This document shows, in pieces, positions 8,925-17,432 of a stretch of 64,000 bases of DNA (position 1 is its first letter; each line of letters opens with the position of its first letter). This DNA comes from Williamsia serinedens (GTDB taxonomy: Bacteria > Actinomycetota > Actinomycetes > Mycobacteriales > Mycobacteriaceae), in NCBI RefSeq assembly GCF_024171725.1, contig NZ_JAMTCG010000001.1:558001-622000 (forward strand), written 5' to 3'. Made by a program: the position numbers and the translations under genes. The notes beneath the pieces are model-generated. The model had not been told where the DNA came from and did not search any database. It saw only the letters and a program-made list of their open reading frames with translations.

Positions 8925-9608
8925 TCAGCCCAGGATGCTGGCGCGCTCGTCGAGCCGGTAGGTGTACAGCGCGACACCGCCGCAGATCACCGTCGCCGCC
9001 AGGAGCATCTGGCCACCGGTGATCACCAGGCTGACGATCCCGCCGATCACGCCACCGACGACGAACGCCAGCCACAGCAGGAAGTACCCGTTCCACTCCT
9101 TGGCCTGACCGCCGCTGATGTGACGCTCGATGCCCTGACCGAGCTTCACCAACGTGCCCGTGACGTAGCTGAGCGGGACCGACACCTCGCCCTTCTTGTC
9201 GTCGCAAAACGAGGTGTTCAGCGCGCCGATGCCGAAGGCGACGAACAGGATCGGGATGAACGTCACCGCCGGCGCGTTGAAGCCCGCCGTCACGAAGTCG
9301 ACCCCGGTGGCGATGGCCAGGCTGATGGTGGTGAGCATCGTCGCGCCATGCGGATGGTTCACCCACACGTGCCGCCGCAGCAGCGACGCGACCACGACGC
9401 CCGCCACGAAAGTGACGGTGATCAGGATCGCGGCCGTCGCCATGGCCGGCCGTCCGACGAGATACCCGAGGGCGGCGCGCTCGGCGTTGCCTGTCATGAA
9501 GGTCACGAAGTAGCCGGTGGTCTGGATGAACGCCGCCGCCCCCACCAGGCCCGCCATCGCGGCGAGCACCCACGAGACCACTGCTTCTGGATCCCCGATC
9601 GGTTTCAT
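8925..9608 (-). CDS. DUF1275 (YoaK-like) integral membrane protein
   Basis: The 227-residue protein has six predicted membrane segments. Features are AAAFIQTTGYFVTFMTGNAE and LNTSFCDDKKGEVSVPLSYVTGTLVKLGQ, both typical of DUF1275 (PF06912), whose transported substrate is unsettled. The ATG at 9608 (MKPIGDPEAVVSW) is chosen because upstream in-frame sequence looks non-coding. It is convergent with the cyclase gene, with only 13 bases between the stops, and divergent from the mannosyltransferase. Confidence 0.85.
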   Translation of the reverse strand: MKPIGDPEAVVSWVLAAMAGLVGAAAFIQTTGYFVTFMTGNAERAALGYLVGRPAMATAAILITVTFVAGVVVASLLRRHVWVNHPHGATMLTTISLAIATGVDFVTAGFNAPAVTFIPILFVAFGIGALNTSFCDDKKGEVSVPLSYVTGTLVKLGQGIERHISGGQAKEWNGYFLLWLAFVVGGVIGGIVSLVITGGQMLLAATVICGGVALYTYRLDERASILG

Positions 9609-9681
9609 GACATCCGAGGCTAACCACGCATGCCGCATTTCGCCGTTTCGCCCGTGTTACACAGCGTCTTCTCAGGAATGA

Positions 9682-9720
9682 GTTGTGCCACATCACCATC
9701 GAGGTCGTGACAGTTGTGGC
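9682..9720 (+). promoter_or_regulatory. Two direct GTTGTGsC boxes upstream of the mannosyltransferase
   Basis: GTTGTGCC at 9682-9689 and GTTGTGGC at 9713-9720 are 31 bases apart (about three helical turns) in the divergent gap between DUF1275 and the glycosyltransferase. The same octamer forms a perfect inverted repeat before the lipase gene at 37956-37975. A shared regulator is possible but unproven. Confidence 0.35.
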
Positions 9721-9784
9721 GACGTTGCGTTCCCGGCCATCTGACGGACACCTCCCGGCGAGGGGAGCGGGTGACACTGCGGGC

Positions 9785-10882
9785 GTGCGCATCGTGCAGG
9801 TCGCCAACTTCTACGGGCCCCGGTCCGGTGGGTTGCGTACCGCCGTCGACCAACTCGGGCACGGTTACGTGCAACGCGGACACCAGGTCTCGCTCGTCGT
9901 CCCCGGACGGCACCCCGGCGAGGAGATGCTCGCGTCGGGCGTGCACCGGGTCACCGTCGCCGCGCCGTCCATCCCGTGGACCGGTGGCTACCGTGTCGCC
10001 GATCCCCGGCGCGTGCGGGACGTCGTGCGGGGTCTGGCACCCGACGCCCTCGAGGTGTCGGACCGTCTCACCCTCCGAGGCCTCGGGCCCTGGGCCCGGC
10101 GTCACGGTGCCGCGGCAGTCATGATCTCGCACGAGCGCCTCGATCGGCTTCTCGCACAGGCGATGCCGCGAGCCTGGGCCCGCGCCGCGGCCGACGTCGC
10201 CAACGCACGCTCCGCGGCGGCCTACGACGCGGTGGTGTGCACCACCGAGTTCGCCCGCGCCGAGTTCGACCGCATCGGCGCGCGCAACGTGCACCGCGTC
10301 CCGCTCGGTGTCGACCTCGACCTGTTCCACCCGCGGCGTCGCGACTCCGTCGGCGGCGGACGGTGGCGCGACGGCGACGGACCCCTGCTCGTGCACTGTG
10401 GGCGACTGTCGGTGGAGAAGCACGTCGAGCGCAGCATCGACGCCTGCGCCGGTCTCCTCGAGGCGGGTGTCGCGGCGCGCCTGGTGATCGCCGGCGACGG
10501 GCCCCGCCGCCCCGCCCTCGTCCGTCGTGCCGCCGGGTTGCCGGTCGAGTTCACCGGGTTCCTGCAGACCCGCGACGAGGTGGCCGACCTCCTCGCCGCC
10601 GCCGACGTCGCGATGGCCCCGGGACCGCACGAGACGTTCTGCCTGTCGGCCCTCGAGTCGCTCGCCGCGGGCACACCGGTGGTGGCGTCGCGCACGTCGG
10701 CGGTCGCGGAGATCGTCACCGCCGACTGCGGGGCGGTCGCGCCGAACACCGCCGCCGCGTTCACCGAGGGCGTACGCACCGTGCTCGACCTCGCCGATGC
10801 TCGCAAGCGCGCCCGGCAACGGGCCGAGACCTTCGGGTGGCCGACGACGGTCGAGAGGATGCTGGACGTCCTCAGCGCCTGA
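9785..10882 (+). CDS. mgtA: GT4 family GDP-mannose-dependent alpha-mannosyltransferase, MgtA-like
   Basis: The protein has 365 residues from a GTG start (MRIVQVANFYGPRSGGLRTA). That N-terminus and DALEVSDRLTLRGLG, VMISHERLDRLLAQ, VCTTEFARAEFDRIGARN and VPLGVDLDLFHPRRR closely resemble M. tuberculosis Rv0557 as I remember it. The GT-B nucleotide-sugar site is the EX7E-type stretch ETFCLSALESLAAGTPVVAS near residue 280. MgtA transfers mannose to a glucuronosyl diacylglycerol anchor, starting a lipomannan-like glycolipid at the inner membrane. PimB'-type mannosyltransferases are the main alternative. It is convergent with the methyltransferase at 10886, with 3 bases between the stops. Confidence 0.82.
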   Translation: MRIVQVANFYGPRSGGLRTAVDQLGHGYVQRGHQVSLVVPGRHPGEEMLASGVHRVTVAAPSIPWTGGYRVADPRRVRDVVRGLAPDALEVSDRLTLRGLGPWARRHGAAAVMISHERLDRLLAQAMPRAWARAAADVANARSAAAYDAVVCTTEFARAEFDRIGARNVHRVPLGVDLDLFHPRRRDSVGGGRWRDGDGPLLVHCGRLSVEKHVERSIDACAGLLEAGVAARLVIAGDGPRRPALVRRAAGLPVEFTGFLQTRDEVADLLAAADVAMAPGPHETFCLSALESLAAGTPVVASRTSAVAEIVTADCGAVAPNTAAAFTEGVRTVLDLADARKRARQRAETFGWPTTVERMLDVLSA

Positions 10883-10885
10883 GCG

Positions 10886-11749
10886 TCACTTCTGCAGGGT
10901 GAACTGCATGACGTCGATGTAGCCGTTGCGGAAGTAGTCCGCGCAGCCGGTCAGGTACTTCATGTAGGTGTCGAAGACGTCGCGGTTGGCGATGCGGACC
11001 GCGTCCTCCTCGCGCTCCTTCAGCGACGCGGCCCAGGTGTCGAGGGTGCGGGCGTAGTGCTGCTGCAGCGGCTGGATGCGCTCGACGGTGAACCCGACGC
11101 GGGTGCTCTCACGCTCGACGTCGTGCGGCTCGGGCAGCTGTCCGCCCGGGAAGATCTCGTTGGCGATGAACCGCGCGAAGGCCAACACGTCGCGCGTGAT
11201 CGGCAGGCCCTTCTCGCGGATCACGTGGCGGTTGAAGGCGACGATCGTGTGCAGGAGCATCGTGCCGTCGTCGGGGAGGAGGCCGTAGGTCTTCTCGAAG
11301 AAGGCCGGGTAGCGCTCGGCGCGGAAGTGCTCGAAGGCACCGATGCTGACGATGCGGTCGACGGGCTCGTCGAACTCCTCCCAGCCCTGCAGGCGCACCT
11401 CGGCCTTCCGACCCGCGGGGGTCGACGCGGAGAGGGACTCGTTGACGAGCTCGTACTGGTTCTTGCTCAGCGTCAGACCGATGACGTCGACGTCGTACTT
11501 CTCCATCGCGCGCTTGATGGTGGTGCCCCACCCGCAGCCGATGTCGAGCAGGCGCATCCCCGGCTCGAGACCGAGCTTGCCGAGCGACAGGTCGATCTTC
11601 GCGTACTGCGCCTGCTCGAGGGTGTAGTCGTCCTCCTTGAAGTACGCGCAGCTGTACATGCGGGACGGGTCGAGGAACAGGTCGAAGAAGTCGTTCGACA
11701 GGTCGTAGTGGGCCTGCACGTCCTCGTAGAACGGGTCGAGCTCGGTCAT
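10886..11749 (-). CDS. Mycolic acid cyclopropane synthase family methyltransferase
   Basis: The 287-residue SAM-dependent methyltransferase starts MTELDPFYEDVQAHYDLSND. YDLSNDFFDLFLDPSRMYSC is the family's N-terminal hallmark, LLDIGCGWGTTIKRAMEKY the SAM-binding motif I, and VSIGAFEHFRAERYPAFF the motif around the active-site carbonate. Length fits the mycolic acid methyltransferases (CmaA, MmaA, PcaA; about 287 residues) rather than the longer Cfa of enteric bacteria. It probably modifies double bonds of mycolic or membrane fatty acids; which modification cannot be read from sequence. A GGAAGGTGG ribosome site precedes the ATG. Confidence 0.92.
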   Translation of the reverse strand: MTELDPFYEDVQAHYDLSNDFFDLFLDPSRMYSCAYFKEDDYTLEQAQYAKIDLSLGKLGLEPGMRLLDIGCGWGTTIKRAMEKYDVDVIGLTLSKNQYELVNESLSASTPAGRKAEVRLQGWEEFDEPVDRIVSIGAFEHFRAERYPAFFEKTYGLLPDDGTMLLHTIVAFNRHVIREKGLPITRDVLAFARFIANEIFPGGQLPEPHDVERESTRVGFTVERIQPLQQHYARTLDTWAASLKEREEDAVRIANRDVFDTYMKYLTGCADYFRNGYIDVMQFTLQK

Positions 11750-11894
11750 GACGCCACCTTCCGGTCGGGTTCTCGCCGTCGCGCGGGGCGCGACGCAACG
11801 GCCTGAAGGGTACCCGTGGGACACGTCACAACCATGCGTGGCCCGGGCCCGACGGGGTACGCCGTAGCGTCGTCGACGGAGCAGAGGAGCAGCG

Positions 11895-12323
11895 GTGGCA
11901 GATCTGGACGTGACCGTCCGCAGCGATGTGGACCCGGCCACGGCGTGGGCACTCGCGTCGGACCTGAGGCGGTTCGACGAGTGGCTGACCATCTTCGGCG
12001 GTTGGAAGTCCGACGTCCCCGACGAGATCGCCGAGGGCACGAGCGTCAAGTCGCTCATCAAGGTGAAGGGGTTCCGCAACACCATCGCCTGGCGCGTGAC
12101 GCGGTATGACGAACCCACCCGTATCGGACTGGAGGGCAGTGGTCGGGGAGGCGTGCGCATCACCCTCGACCTCACCGTCTCCCCGGACGGCGACGGCTCA
12201 CGGTTCCGGGTCGCCGCCGAGCTGACCGGCGGGCTGCTCAGCGGGCCCGTCGGCCGCATGGTCGCCAAGGTCATCGAGGGCGACGTACGTCGCTCCGTCG
12301 ACAACCTCGCCGCCCTGCGCTGA
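11895..12323 (+). CDS. SRPBCC (START-like) family protein
   Basis: The 142-residue protein begins ADLDVTVRSDVDPATAWALA and continues DLRRFDEWLTIFGGWKSDVP, the usual opening strand-helix of the SRPBCC/polyketide-cyclase fold, and ends in the long C-terminal helix VGRMVAKVIEGDVRRSVDNLAAL. This fold binds hydrophobic ligands; the ligand is unknown. The GTG start has a GAGGAG ribosome site. It is the first of three same-strand genes with the Ddn-like protein and zwf, spaced by about 50 and 25 bases, so it may be co-transcribed with them. Confidence 0.83.
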   Translation: MADLDVTVRSDVDPATAWALASDLRRFDEWLTIFGGWKSDVPDEIAEGTSVKSLIKVKGFRNTIAWRVTRYDEPTRIGLEGSGRGGVRITLDLTVSPDGDGSRFRVAAELTGGLLSGPVGRMVAKVIEGDVRRSVDNLAALR

Positions 12324-12372
12324 CCCGCCGCCGCGTAGCGTCAGACCCCTGGACTCGCATGAAGGGATCACC

Positions 12373-12843
12373 ATGGGTCTGTTGACACCGCTCGCCGTCC
12401 GCATCGGGGCGATCGGCTGGATGCCGAGACTGCTGCCCGTCATCGAGAAGACCGACGTTCGGCTGCAACGGATCTCGGGTGGCAAGGTGTCGGTCCTCGA
12501 CATCGCCGGACTGCCCAACCTCATCCTGCGGGTCCCCGGCCGCAAGTCCGGCGTCGTCCGGTCGACCCCGCTGCTGTGCGTTCCCCGCGACGGCGACTGG
12601 CTGATCGCGGGGTCCTACTTCGGGAACCCGAAGATGCCCGCCTGGGTGCACAATCTGCGCGCCACCGACACCGCCGAGATCGTCCGCGGCGGGACACCGA
12701 TCCGCGTGCGGTGGCGCGAGCTCGCCGACGCCGACCGGGCACGGGCGTGGCAGGACCTCCTCGACACCTGGCCCAACTTCCGGCTGTACGAACAGCGCAC
12801 CGACCGTGTCATACCGGTCTTCTCGCTCACGGCCGTCGACTGA
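12373..12843 (+). CDS. Ddn-like F420(deazaflavin)-dependent nitroreductase family protein
   Basis: The 156-residue protein carries the split-beta-barrel family pattern RVPGRKSGVVRSTPLLCVPR, then GDWLIAGSYFGNPKMPAWVHNL and the closing PNFRLYEQRTDRVIPVF. These are hallmarks of the deazaflavin (F420)-dependent quinone/nitro reductase family of actinobacteria (PF04075), whose founding member is Ddn of M. tuberculosis. It probably reduces quinones or related electrophiles with F420H2. Its position just before zwf is suggestive, because reduced F420 is regenerated from glucose 6-phosphate in these organisms, but the encoded zwf enzyme is the NADP-type dehydrogenase. Confidence 0.9.
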   Translation: MGLLTPLAVRIGAIGWMPRLLPVIEKTDVRLQRISGGKVSVLDIAGLPNLILRVPGRKSGVVRSTPLLCVPRDGDWLIAGSYFGNPKMPAWVHNLRATDTAEIVRGGTPIRVRWRELADADRARAWQDLLDTWPNFRLYEQRTDRVIPVFSLTAVD

Positions 12844-12868
12844 CCCCGCCGTCTGGCAAGGTGGAACC

Positions 12869-14281
12869 ATGCCCGACACCCCCACGGTCTTCGTGTTGTT
12901 CGGCGCCACCGGCGATCTCGCCAAGCGGATGGTGCTGCCCGCCTTCTACCAACTGGAGCAGCGCGGGCTGCTCCCCGAGCGGTGGCGACTGGTCGGCAAC
13001 GGCCGCGGGCAGCGCAGCGACGACGAATTCCGCGACCACGTCCGGTCGTCGCTGGAGGAGTTCGGCGACGGGGTCGGCGACACGTGGGACGCGTTCGCGG
13101 CGAACCTGCGCTTCGCCGGCGGCGGGTTCACCGTCGACGATCCGGGGCAACTGCCCGACGTCGTCGACGAGATCCGCAACGAGGACGACCTGGGCGGCGA
13201 CGACGTGCAGCTCGTCCACTACATCGCGTTGCCGCCCAGCACGTTCACCGACTACACCCGCGCGCTGGGCGAGCACGGCCTGGCCGAGGGGTCGCGGGTC
13301 GTCTACGAGAAGCCGTTCGGCACCTCGCAGAAGACGTTCACCGAACTCGACGAGGCGGTCCACGCCGTGTTCGACGAGTCGCAGGTGTACCGGATCGACC
13401 ACTTCCTGGGCAAGGAGAGCACGCAGAACCTGCACATCCTCCGGTTCGCCAACGGCATGTTCGCCGGGCTGTGGAACCGCGAACACGTCGAGCAGGTGCA
13501 GATCGACATCCCCGAGACGCTCGACATCGACGACCGCGCCGAGTTCTACGACGCGACCGGCGCCGTCCTCGACATGGTGGTGACCCACCTGTTCCAGGTG
13601 GCGGCCGAGGTCGCGATGGAGCCACCGCTGAGCCTCGGCGCCGACGACCTGCAGTCGGCGCGTGAGTCGGTGATCGCCGCGTTCCGACCGATCGACACCG
13701 ACGAGGTCGTCCTCGGCCAGTTCGAGGGCTACCGCGAGACCGAGGGCGTCGCCGACGACTCGACCACCGACACGTTCGTCGCCGCACGGCTGTGGGTCGA
13801 CACCGATCGCTGGCGCGACGTGCCCTTCGTGCTCCGCACCGGCAAGAAGATGGGCGTCTCGGCGCAGCGGGTGACGTTGGTCTTCCGACGCCCCGAGGAC
13901 GGGCCCATCACGCACATCCCGCAGGGCGGTGCGGCGCTCACCTTCGACCTGTCCGGCGACGGCCAGATCGACATCACGGTCACGGTGAAGGAGCCCGGTC
14001 CCGGCGAGGACCTGGCGATCGCCCATTTGGACCTCCCGCTGGACACCGTCGACTCCGACAACGGCGGCGCGCTGTCGCCGTACGCGCGGCTGCTGAACGA
14101 CGTCCTCGACGGCGACCGGTCGCTGTTCACCCGGCCCGACGGCCTGGCTCACGTGTGGGAGGTCGCGCAGCCCCTGCTCGACAACCCGCCGTCGGTGCAG
14201 CCGTACCCCGCCGGCTCGATGGGACCCGGCGCCGCCGACCAGCTCGCGGCACCGATCGGTTGGTTCGTCACCGGCAAGTGA
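12869..14281 (+). CDS. zwf: Glucose-6-phosphate 1-dehydrogenase
   Basis: The 470-residue protein has the NADP-binding motif FVLFGATGDLAKRMVLPAFY at its N-terminus. VYEKPFGTS and the active-site signature YRIDHFLGKE (near residues 178-187, with the catalytic histidine and lysine) are intact, followed by FRTG-type phosphate-binding FVLRTGKKM near 325. It oxidises glucose 6-phosphate to 6-phosphogluconolactone, feeding the pentose phosphate pathway and NADPH supply. The ATG is the first after the Ddn-like gene, 25 bases downstream. The usual companions (transaldolase, transketolase, opcA, pgl) are absent, so this may be a second zwf copy outside the main pentose phosphate operon. Confidence 0.96.
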   Translation: MPDTPTVFVLFGATGDLAKRMVLPAFYQLEQRGLLPERWRLVGNGRGQRSDDEFRDHVRSSLEEFGDGVGDTWDAFAANLRFAGGGFTVDDPGQLPDVVDEIRNEDDLGGDDVQLVHYIALPPSTFTDYTRALGEHGLAEGSRVVYEKPFGTSQKTFTELDEAVHAVFDESQVYRIDHFLGKESTQNLHILRFANGMFAGLWNREHVEQVQIDIPETLDIDDRAEFYDATGAVLDMVVTHLFQVAAEVAMEPPLSLGADDLQSARESVIAAFRPIDTDEVVLGQFEGYRETEGVADDSTTDTFVAARLWVDTDRWRDVPFVLRTGKKMGVSAQRVTLVFRRPEDGPITHIPQGGAALTFDLSGDGQIDITVTVKEPGPGEDLAIAHLDLPLDTVDSDNGGALSPYARLLNDVLDGDRSLFTRPDGLAHVWEVAQPLLDNPPSVQPYPAGSMGPGAADQLAAPIGWFVTGK

Positions 14282-14300
14282 CCCCACCCGTCGGGTGACC

Positions 14301-14426
14301 GCCGTTCGTCGGGCACCCGGAGCCGTTCGTTGGGCACCCGGAGCCGTTCGTTGGGCACCCGGAGCCGTTCGTTGGGCACCCGGAGCCGTTCGTTGGGCAC
14401 TTGGAACTAATCGTCGGGCGCCCGGA
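14301..14426 (+). repeat. Array of six 21-bp tandem repeats (forward arm)
   Basis: Six head-to-tail units of 21 bases start at 14301, 14322, 14343, 14364, 14385 and 14406. The consensus core is CGTTCGTTGGGCA followed by CCCGGAGC. Units 2-4 are identical, unit 1 differs by one base, unit 5 changes the end and unit 6 is degenerate. The array begins 19 bases after the zwf stop. The reverse complement of the same core makes up the next array. Confidence 0.93.
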
Positions 14427-14454
14427 GCATTCTCGCGACGTGTCATCGACCCGG

Positions 14455-14538
14455 CTGCCCAACGAACGGGCCCTGCTGCCCAACGAACGGGCCCTGCTGC
14501 CCGACGAACGGTTCCTGCTGCCCAACGAACGGTTCGGG
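14455..14538 (+). repeat. Array of four 21-bp tandem repeats (inverted arm)
   Basis: Four units start at 14455, 14476, 14497 and 14518. Their core TGCCCAACGAACG is the exact reverse complement of the core of the preceding array, while the eight flanking bases of each unit differ (GGCCCTGC or GTTCCTGC). The two arrays therefore face each other across a 28-base centre and could fold into a long, many-register hairpin between the convergent zwf and cyanase genes. Confidence 0.92.
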
Positions 14539-14558
14539 GGGTGAGCCGTCGGCGGGTG

Positions 14559-15011
14559 TCAGTCGGCCGAGACCCAGTCGTAGGGGAGGAACTTCCCGTC
14601 GAGGGTGATGACGACGCGATCGCCGGACGGGTGCGGCTTCTTGTCGATGTCGACGCTGAAGTTGATCGCGCTCATGATGCCGTCCCCGAACTGCTCGTGG
14701 ATCAGCTCCTTCAGCGCGGGCCCGTACACGGCGAGGGCCTCGTAGAGCCGATAGATCGTCGGATCGTTGCGCACCACGTCGCGATCGGTCCCGCGGACCG
14801 GGACCGCACCGAGGATCGGCACCAGATCCGGCGAGAGCCCGAGCTTCTCGAGAAGCACCTCGGCCTCGGGGCGCGGGATCGGGTGCTGGCCGAGCAGTGC
14901 GGCTGTCGTCCACACGACGGGCCGGTCGACGGCGTCCGCCAGTGACTGCCACGTCAGTCCGAGCTCCACGCGTCGAGCGGCGATGGTGCGGGTCACGTCT
15001 TCTCGTGTCAT
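14559..15011 (-). CDS. cynS: Cyanate hydratase (cyanase)
   Basis: The protein has 150 residues, near the usual 156. The N-terminal helical domain (residues 1-75) is followed by the highly conserved catalytic segment YRLYEALAVYGPALKELIHE and FGDGIMSAINFSVDID. These carry the arginine and glutamate of YRLYE and the serine of GIMSAI that correspond to E. coli Arg96, Glu99 and Ser122. The end (VVITLDGKFLPYDW) is typical. It converts cyanate and bicarbonate to ammonia and carbon dioxide, giving detoxification and nitrogen supply. The usual cyanate transporter or carbonic anhydrase neighbours are absent. It ends 20 bases from the inverted repeat array. Confidence 0.95.
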   Translation of the reverse strand: MTREDVTRTIAARRVELGLTWQSLADAVDRPVVWTTAALLGQHPIPRPEAEVLLEKLGLSPDLVPILGAVPVRGTDRDVVRNDPTIYRLYEALAVYGPALKELIHEQFGDGIMSAINFSVDIDKKPHPSGDRVVITLDGKFLPYDWVSAD

Positions 15012-15044
15012 GGCACCAGGATCACGCAGAACCGGTCCGGGCGC

Positions 15045-16871
15045 TCAGTCTCCCAGTTCCCGATCCAGGTTGTAGGCCGCGCTGATCAGGGCGAGGTGGG
15101 TGAACGCCTGCGGGAAGTTGCCGAGTTGCTCGCCGGTGAGTCCGACCTGCTCGGCGTAGAGGCCAAGGTGGTTGGCGTGGGTGAACATCTTCTCCATGGC
15201 CAGGCGGGCGTCGGGCCGACGGCCGACGCGCGTCAACGCCTCGACGTACCAGAACGAGCACAGCGAGAACGTCCCCTCGGTGCCGCTCAGTCCGTCGTCG
15301 TGATCACTGGAGTCATAGCGGAACACCAGCGAGTCGCTCACCAGTTGCTCCTCGATCGCCTTCAGCGTCGACAGGAACCGAGGGTCGGTGGGGGACAGCA
15401 GTTTCACGGCCGGGACCAACAGCAGGGACGCGTCGAGTCGATCGGATTCGAAGGTCTGCGTGAAGGACTCGCGGTCGGCGTCCCACCCCTTCTGCATGAT
15501 CTGGTCGAAGATGGCGTCGCGGGTCTTCATCCACGTCCCGACGTCCCCGGGCAGACCGCGCTGTCGGCTCATGCGGATCATCCGCTCGAACGCGACCCAG
15601 CACATGAGGCGCGAGTAGACGAAGTTCTGCGACTCCGACCGCACCTCCCAGATGCTCTCGTCGGGCTGATCCCAGTTGTCGGTGAGCCAGTCGAGCACAC
15701 CGCACAGTTCGTGCCAGGAGTTCCACGAGATACCGGCGCCGTACTTGTTGAACAGGTACACCGAGTCGATCAGCTCGCCGTAGATGTCGAGTTGCAGCTG
15801 GTTGCTGGCCTCGTTGCCGACGTTGACCGGCCTCGACCCGCGGTAACCTTCCCAGTGGTCGAGTGGCTTCTCCTGCGGCGGCGACTCCCCGTCGATGGTG
15901 TACATCAGCCGCAGCGGACGTCCGCCGTCGGTGTCGCCGTCGCTGAAACGACGGGTGAGCCACCCCATGAAGGCGGCGGCCTCGTCGTTGAAACCCAGGC
16001 GCAGCAGGCCGTACAGCGAGAACGCGGCATCCCGGATCCAGACGTAGCGGTAGTCCCAGTTGCGTTCACCGCCGATCTCCTCCGGAAGGGCCGTCGTGAC
16101 CGACGCGACGATCGCCCCGGTCGGCTCGTGCGTCATGAGCTTGAGCGCAAGGGCTGAGCGGTGCACCATCTCGCGCCATCGGCCGCGGTAGTTCGACTGT
16201 CCCAGCCACGACTGCCAGAACCGCACGGTCGCGTGGATGATGTGCTCGGAGGAGTCGGAATCGATCTCGTCGTCGGGGATCTCGTCGACGCCGAGGGAGA
16301 AGGTGGCGGCCTCACCCACACCGAGCCGGACGCGGGCGGTCACGACGTCGTCGGAGACCTCGAGCGGGACGTCCGAGGCGAGATGCAGGGTCAGATCGCC
16401 GCCGGACAGGGTGACATGGGTGTCGTCGACGACCGACGTGGTGTGCGCGGCGCGGCCGTAGTCGAACGCCGGGTGCAGGCGCATGGCCATCCGCACCCGA
16501 CCACGGACGCACTCGATCCGTCGGATGATGCGTGTCCGGTGATCGGGATCCTTCGGCTTCGCCAGGGGCATGAGGTCCTGCACCTCGGCGACGCCGTCCT
16601 CGCTCATGAAACGGGTGACGAGGACGTTCGAGTCGGGCAGGTAGAACTGCTTGGTCGAGACGAGTCCGTCCACCATCGAGACGTCCCAGGAGCCGCCCCC
16701 GTCGGCGTCGAGCAACGACCCGAACACACTGGGCGAGTCGAACCGCGGACAGCAGAACCAGTCGATGCTCCCGCTGATGCCGACGAGCGCCGCGGTCCGC
16801 AGGTCCCCGATCACCCCGTGGTCGGCGATGGGCAGGTACCGGGGCGTGTCGTCGTCGCTCACATCGACCAT
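15045..16871 (-). CDS. Glycoside hydrolase family 15 protein, trehalase-like
   Basis: The 608-residue protein opens with YLPIADHGVIGDLRTAALVG and SIDWFCCPRFDSPSVFGSLL, the standard N-terminal super-sandwich of the bacterial GH15 group. The (alpha/alpha)6 barrel contains WDYRYVWIRDAAFSLYGLLR near residue 265 and NLGLYAEQVGLTGEQLGNFP-type sequence near 580, which includes a candidate catalytic glutamate (LYAEQ). Closest in memory are the mycobacterial trehalases of this group (for example Rv2402), so trehalose hydrolysis is likely; glucoamylase or dextran activity remains possible. It has no signal peptide and is probably cytoplasmic. It starts 33 bases upstream of cynS on the same strand. Confidence 0.87.
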   Translation of the reverse strand: MVDVSDDDTPRYLPIADHGVIGDLRTAALVGISGSIDWFCCPRFDSPSVFGSLLDADGGGSWDVSMVDGLVSTKQFYLPDSNVLVTRFMSEDGVAEVQDLMPLAKPKDPDHRTRIIRRIECVRGRVRMAMRLHPAFDYGRAAHTTSVVDDTHVTLSGGDLTLHLASDVPLEVSDDVVTARVRLGVGEAATFSLGVDEIPDDEIDSDSSEHIIHATVRFWQSWLGQSNYRGRWREMVHRSALALKLMTHEPTGAIVASVTTALPEEIGGERNWDYRYVWIRDAAFSLYGLLRLGFNDEAAAFMGWLTRRFSDGDTDGGRPLRLMYTIDGESPPQEKPLDHWEGYRGSRPVNVGNEASNQLQLDIYGELIDSVYLFNKYGAGISWNSWHELCGVLDWLTDNWDQPDESIWEVRSESQNFVYSRLMCWVAFERMIRMSRQRGLPGDVGTWMKTRDAIFDQIMQKGWDADRESFTQTFESDRLDASLLLVPAVKLLSPTDPRFLSTLKAIEEQLVSDSLVFRYDSSDHDDGLSGTEGTFSLCSFWYVEALTRVGRRPDARLAMEKMFTHANHLGLYAEQVGLTGEQLGNFPQAFTHLALISAAYNLDRELGD

Positions 16872-16931
16872 CGTGTCATCGCACGCGATAGAGACCGCCC
16901 GACGCGCCCGTGAGCAGCACCGACGGGTTCC

Positions 16932-17432
16932 TCAGAGACCGCTGCGACGCCGCGAGTCGATCACGCCGGTGTCGAACCCGGCGAGGTGCAGGCCCCCGTG
17001 GAACCGCGCGTGCTCGATCTTGACGCAGCGGTCCATCACGACGGACAGGCCGGCCTCCTCGGCGCGCCGGGCGACGTCCTCGTGCCACAGGCCCAGCTGC
17101 AGCCACAGCGTCGACGCGCCGACCGCGAGCGTGTCGTCCAGCACCGAGGGGAGATCGTCGTGGCGTCGGAAGACGTCGACCATGTCGGGGACGCCGGGCA
17201 GCTCCGACAGGCTCGGGTAGACCGGGGTGCCGTCGATCTCGTCGATCGTCGGGTTCACCAGCCACACGGTGTAGTCCGAGGTGGACGTGAGGTAGCGGTT
17301 GACGAAGTAGCTGGCTCGGGCGGGGTTCGCCGACGCGCCGACGATCGCGATGGTGCGGGTGCCGAGCAGGATCTCGCGCCGGCGGGCGGCGGACGGGCCC
17401 TGCCAGGTGCGCTGCGCGGTGTCAGCGGACAT
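16932..17432 (-). CDS. CoA-binding Rossmann-fold protein
   Basis: The 166-residue protein carries TIAIVGASANPARASYFVNR and VWLVNPTIDEIDGTPVYPSL, then VPDMVDVFRR and STLWLQLGLWHEDVARRAEE, with a final CVKIEHARF. These are the features of the stand-alone CoA-binding family (PF13380), where a cysteine near residue 135 (MDRCVKIEH) is usual. The exact reaction is unknown; some members bind CoA or link to thiol metabolism. Its ATG lies 11 bases inside the upstream sulfhydrylase gene, so the pair is translationally coupled, consistent with a sulphur-metabolism role. Confidence 0.88.
   Translation of the reverse strand: MSADTAQRTWQGPSAARRREILLGTRTIAIVGASANPARASYFVNRYLTSTSDYTVWLVNPTIDEIDGTPVYPSLSELPGVPDMVDVFRRHDDLPSVLDDTLAVGASTLWLQLGLWHEDVARRAEEAGLSVVMDRCVKIEHARFHGGLHLAGFDTGVIDSRRRSGL

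Noticed and set aside
14301-14538. CRISPR array
   Set aside because: The units are perfect 21-base head-to-tail repeats with no unique spacers, the second block is inverted and no cas gene is near.
14301-14538. Repeat-peptide gene (heptad PNER repeats)
   Set aside because: Both arrays can be read as a repeated seven-residue peptide only because 21 is a multiple of three; there is no start with a ribosome site and the arms lie on opposite strands.
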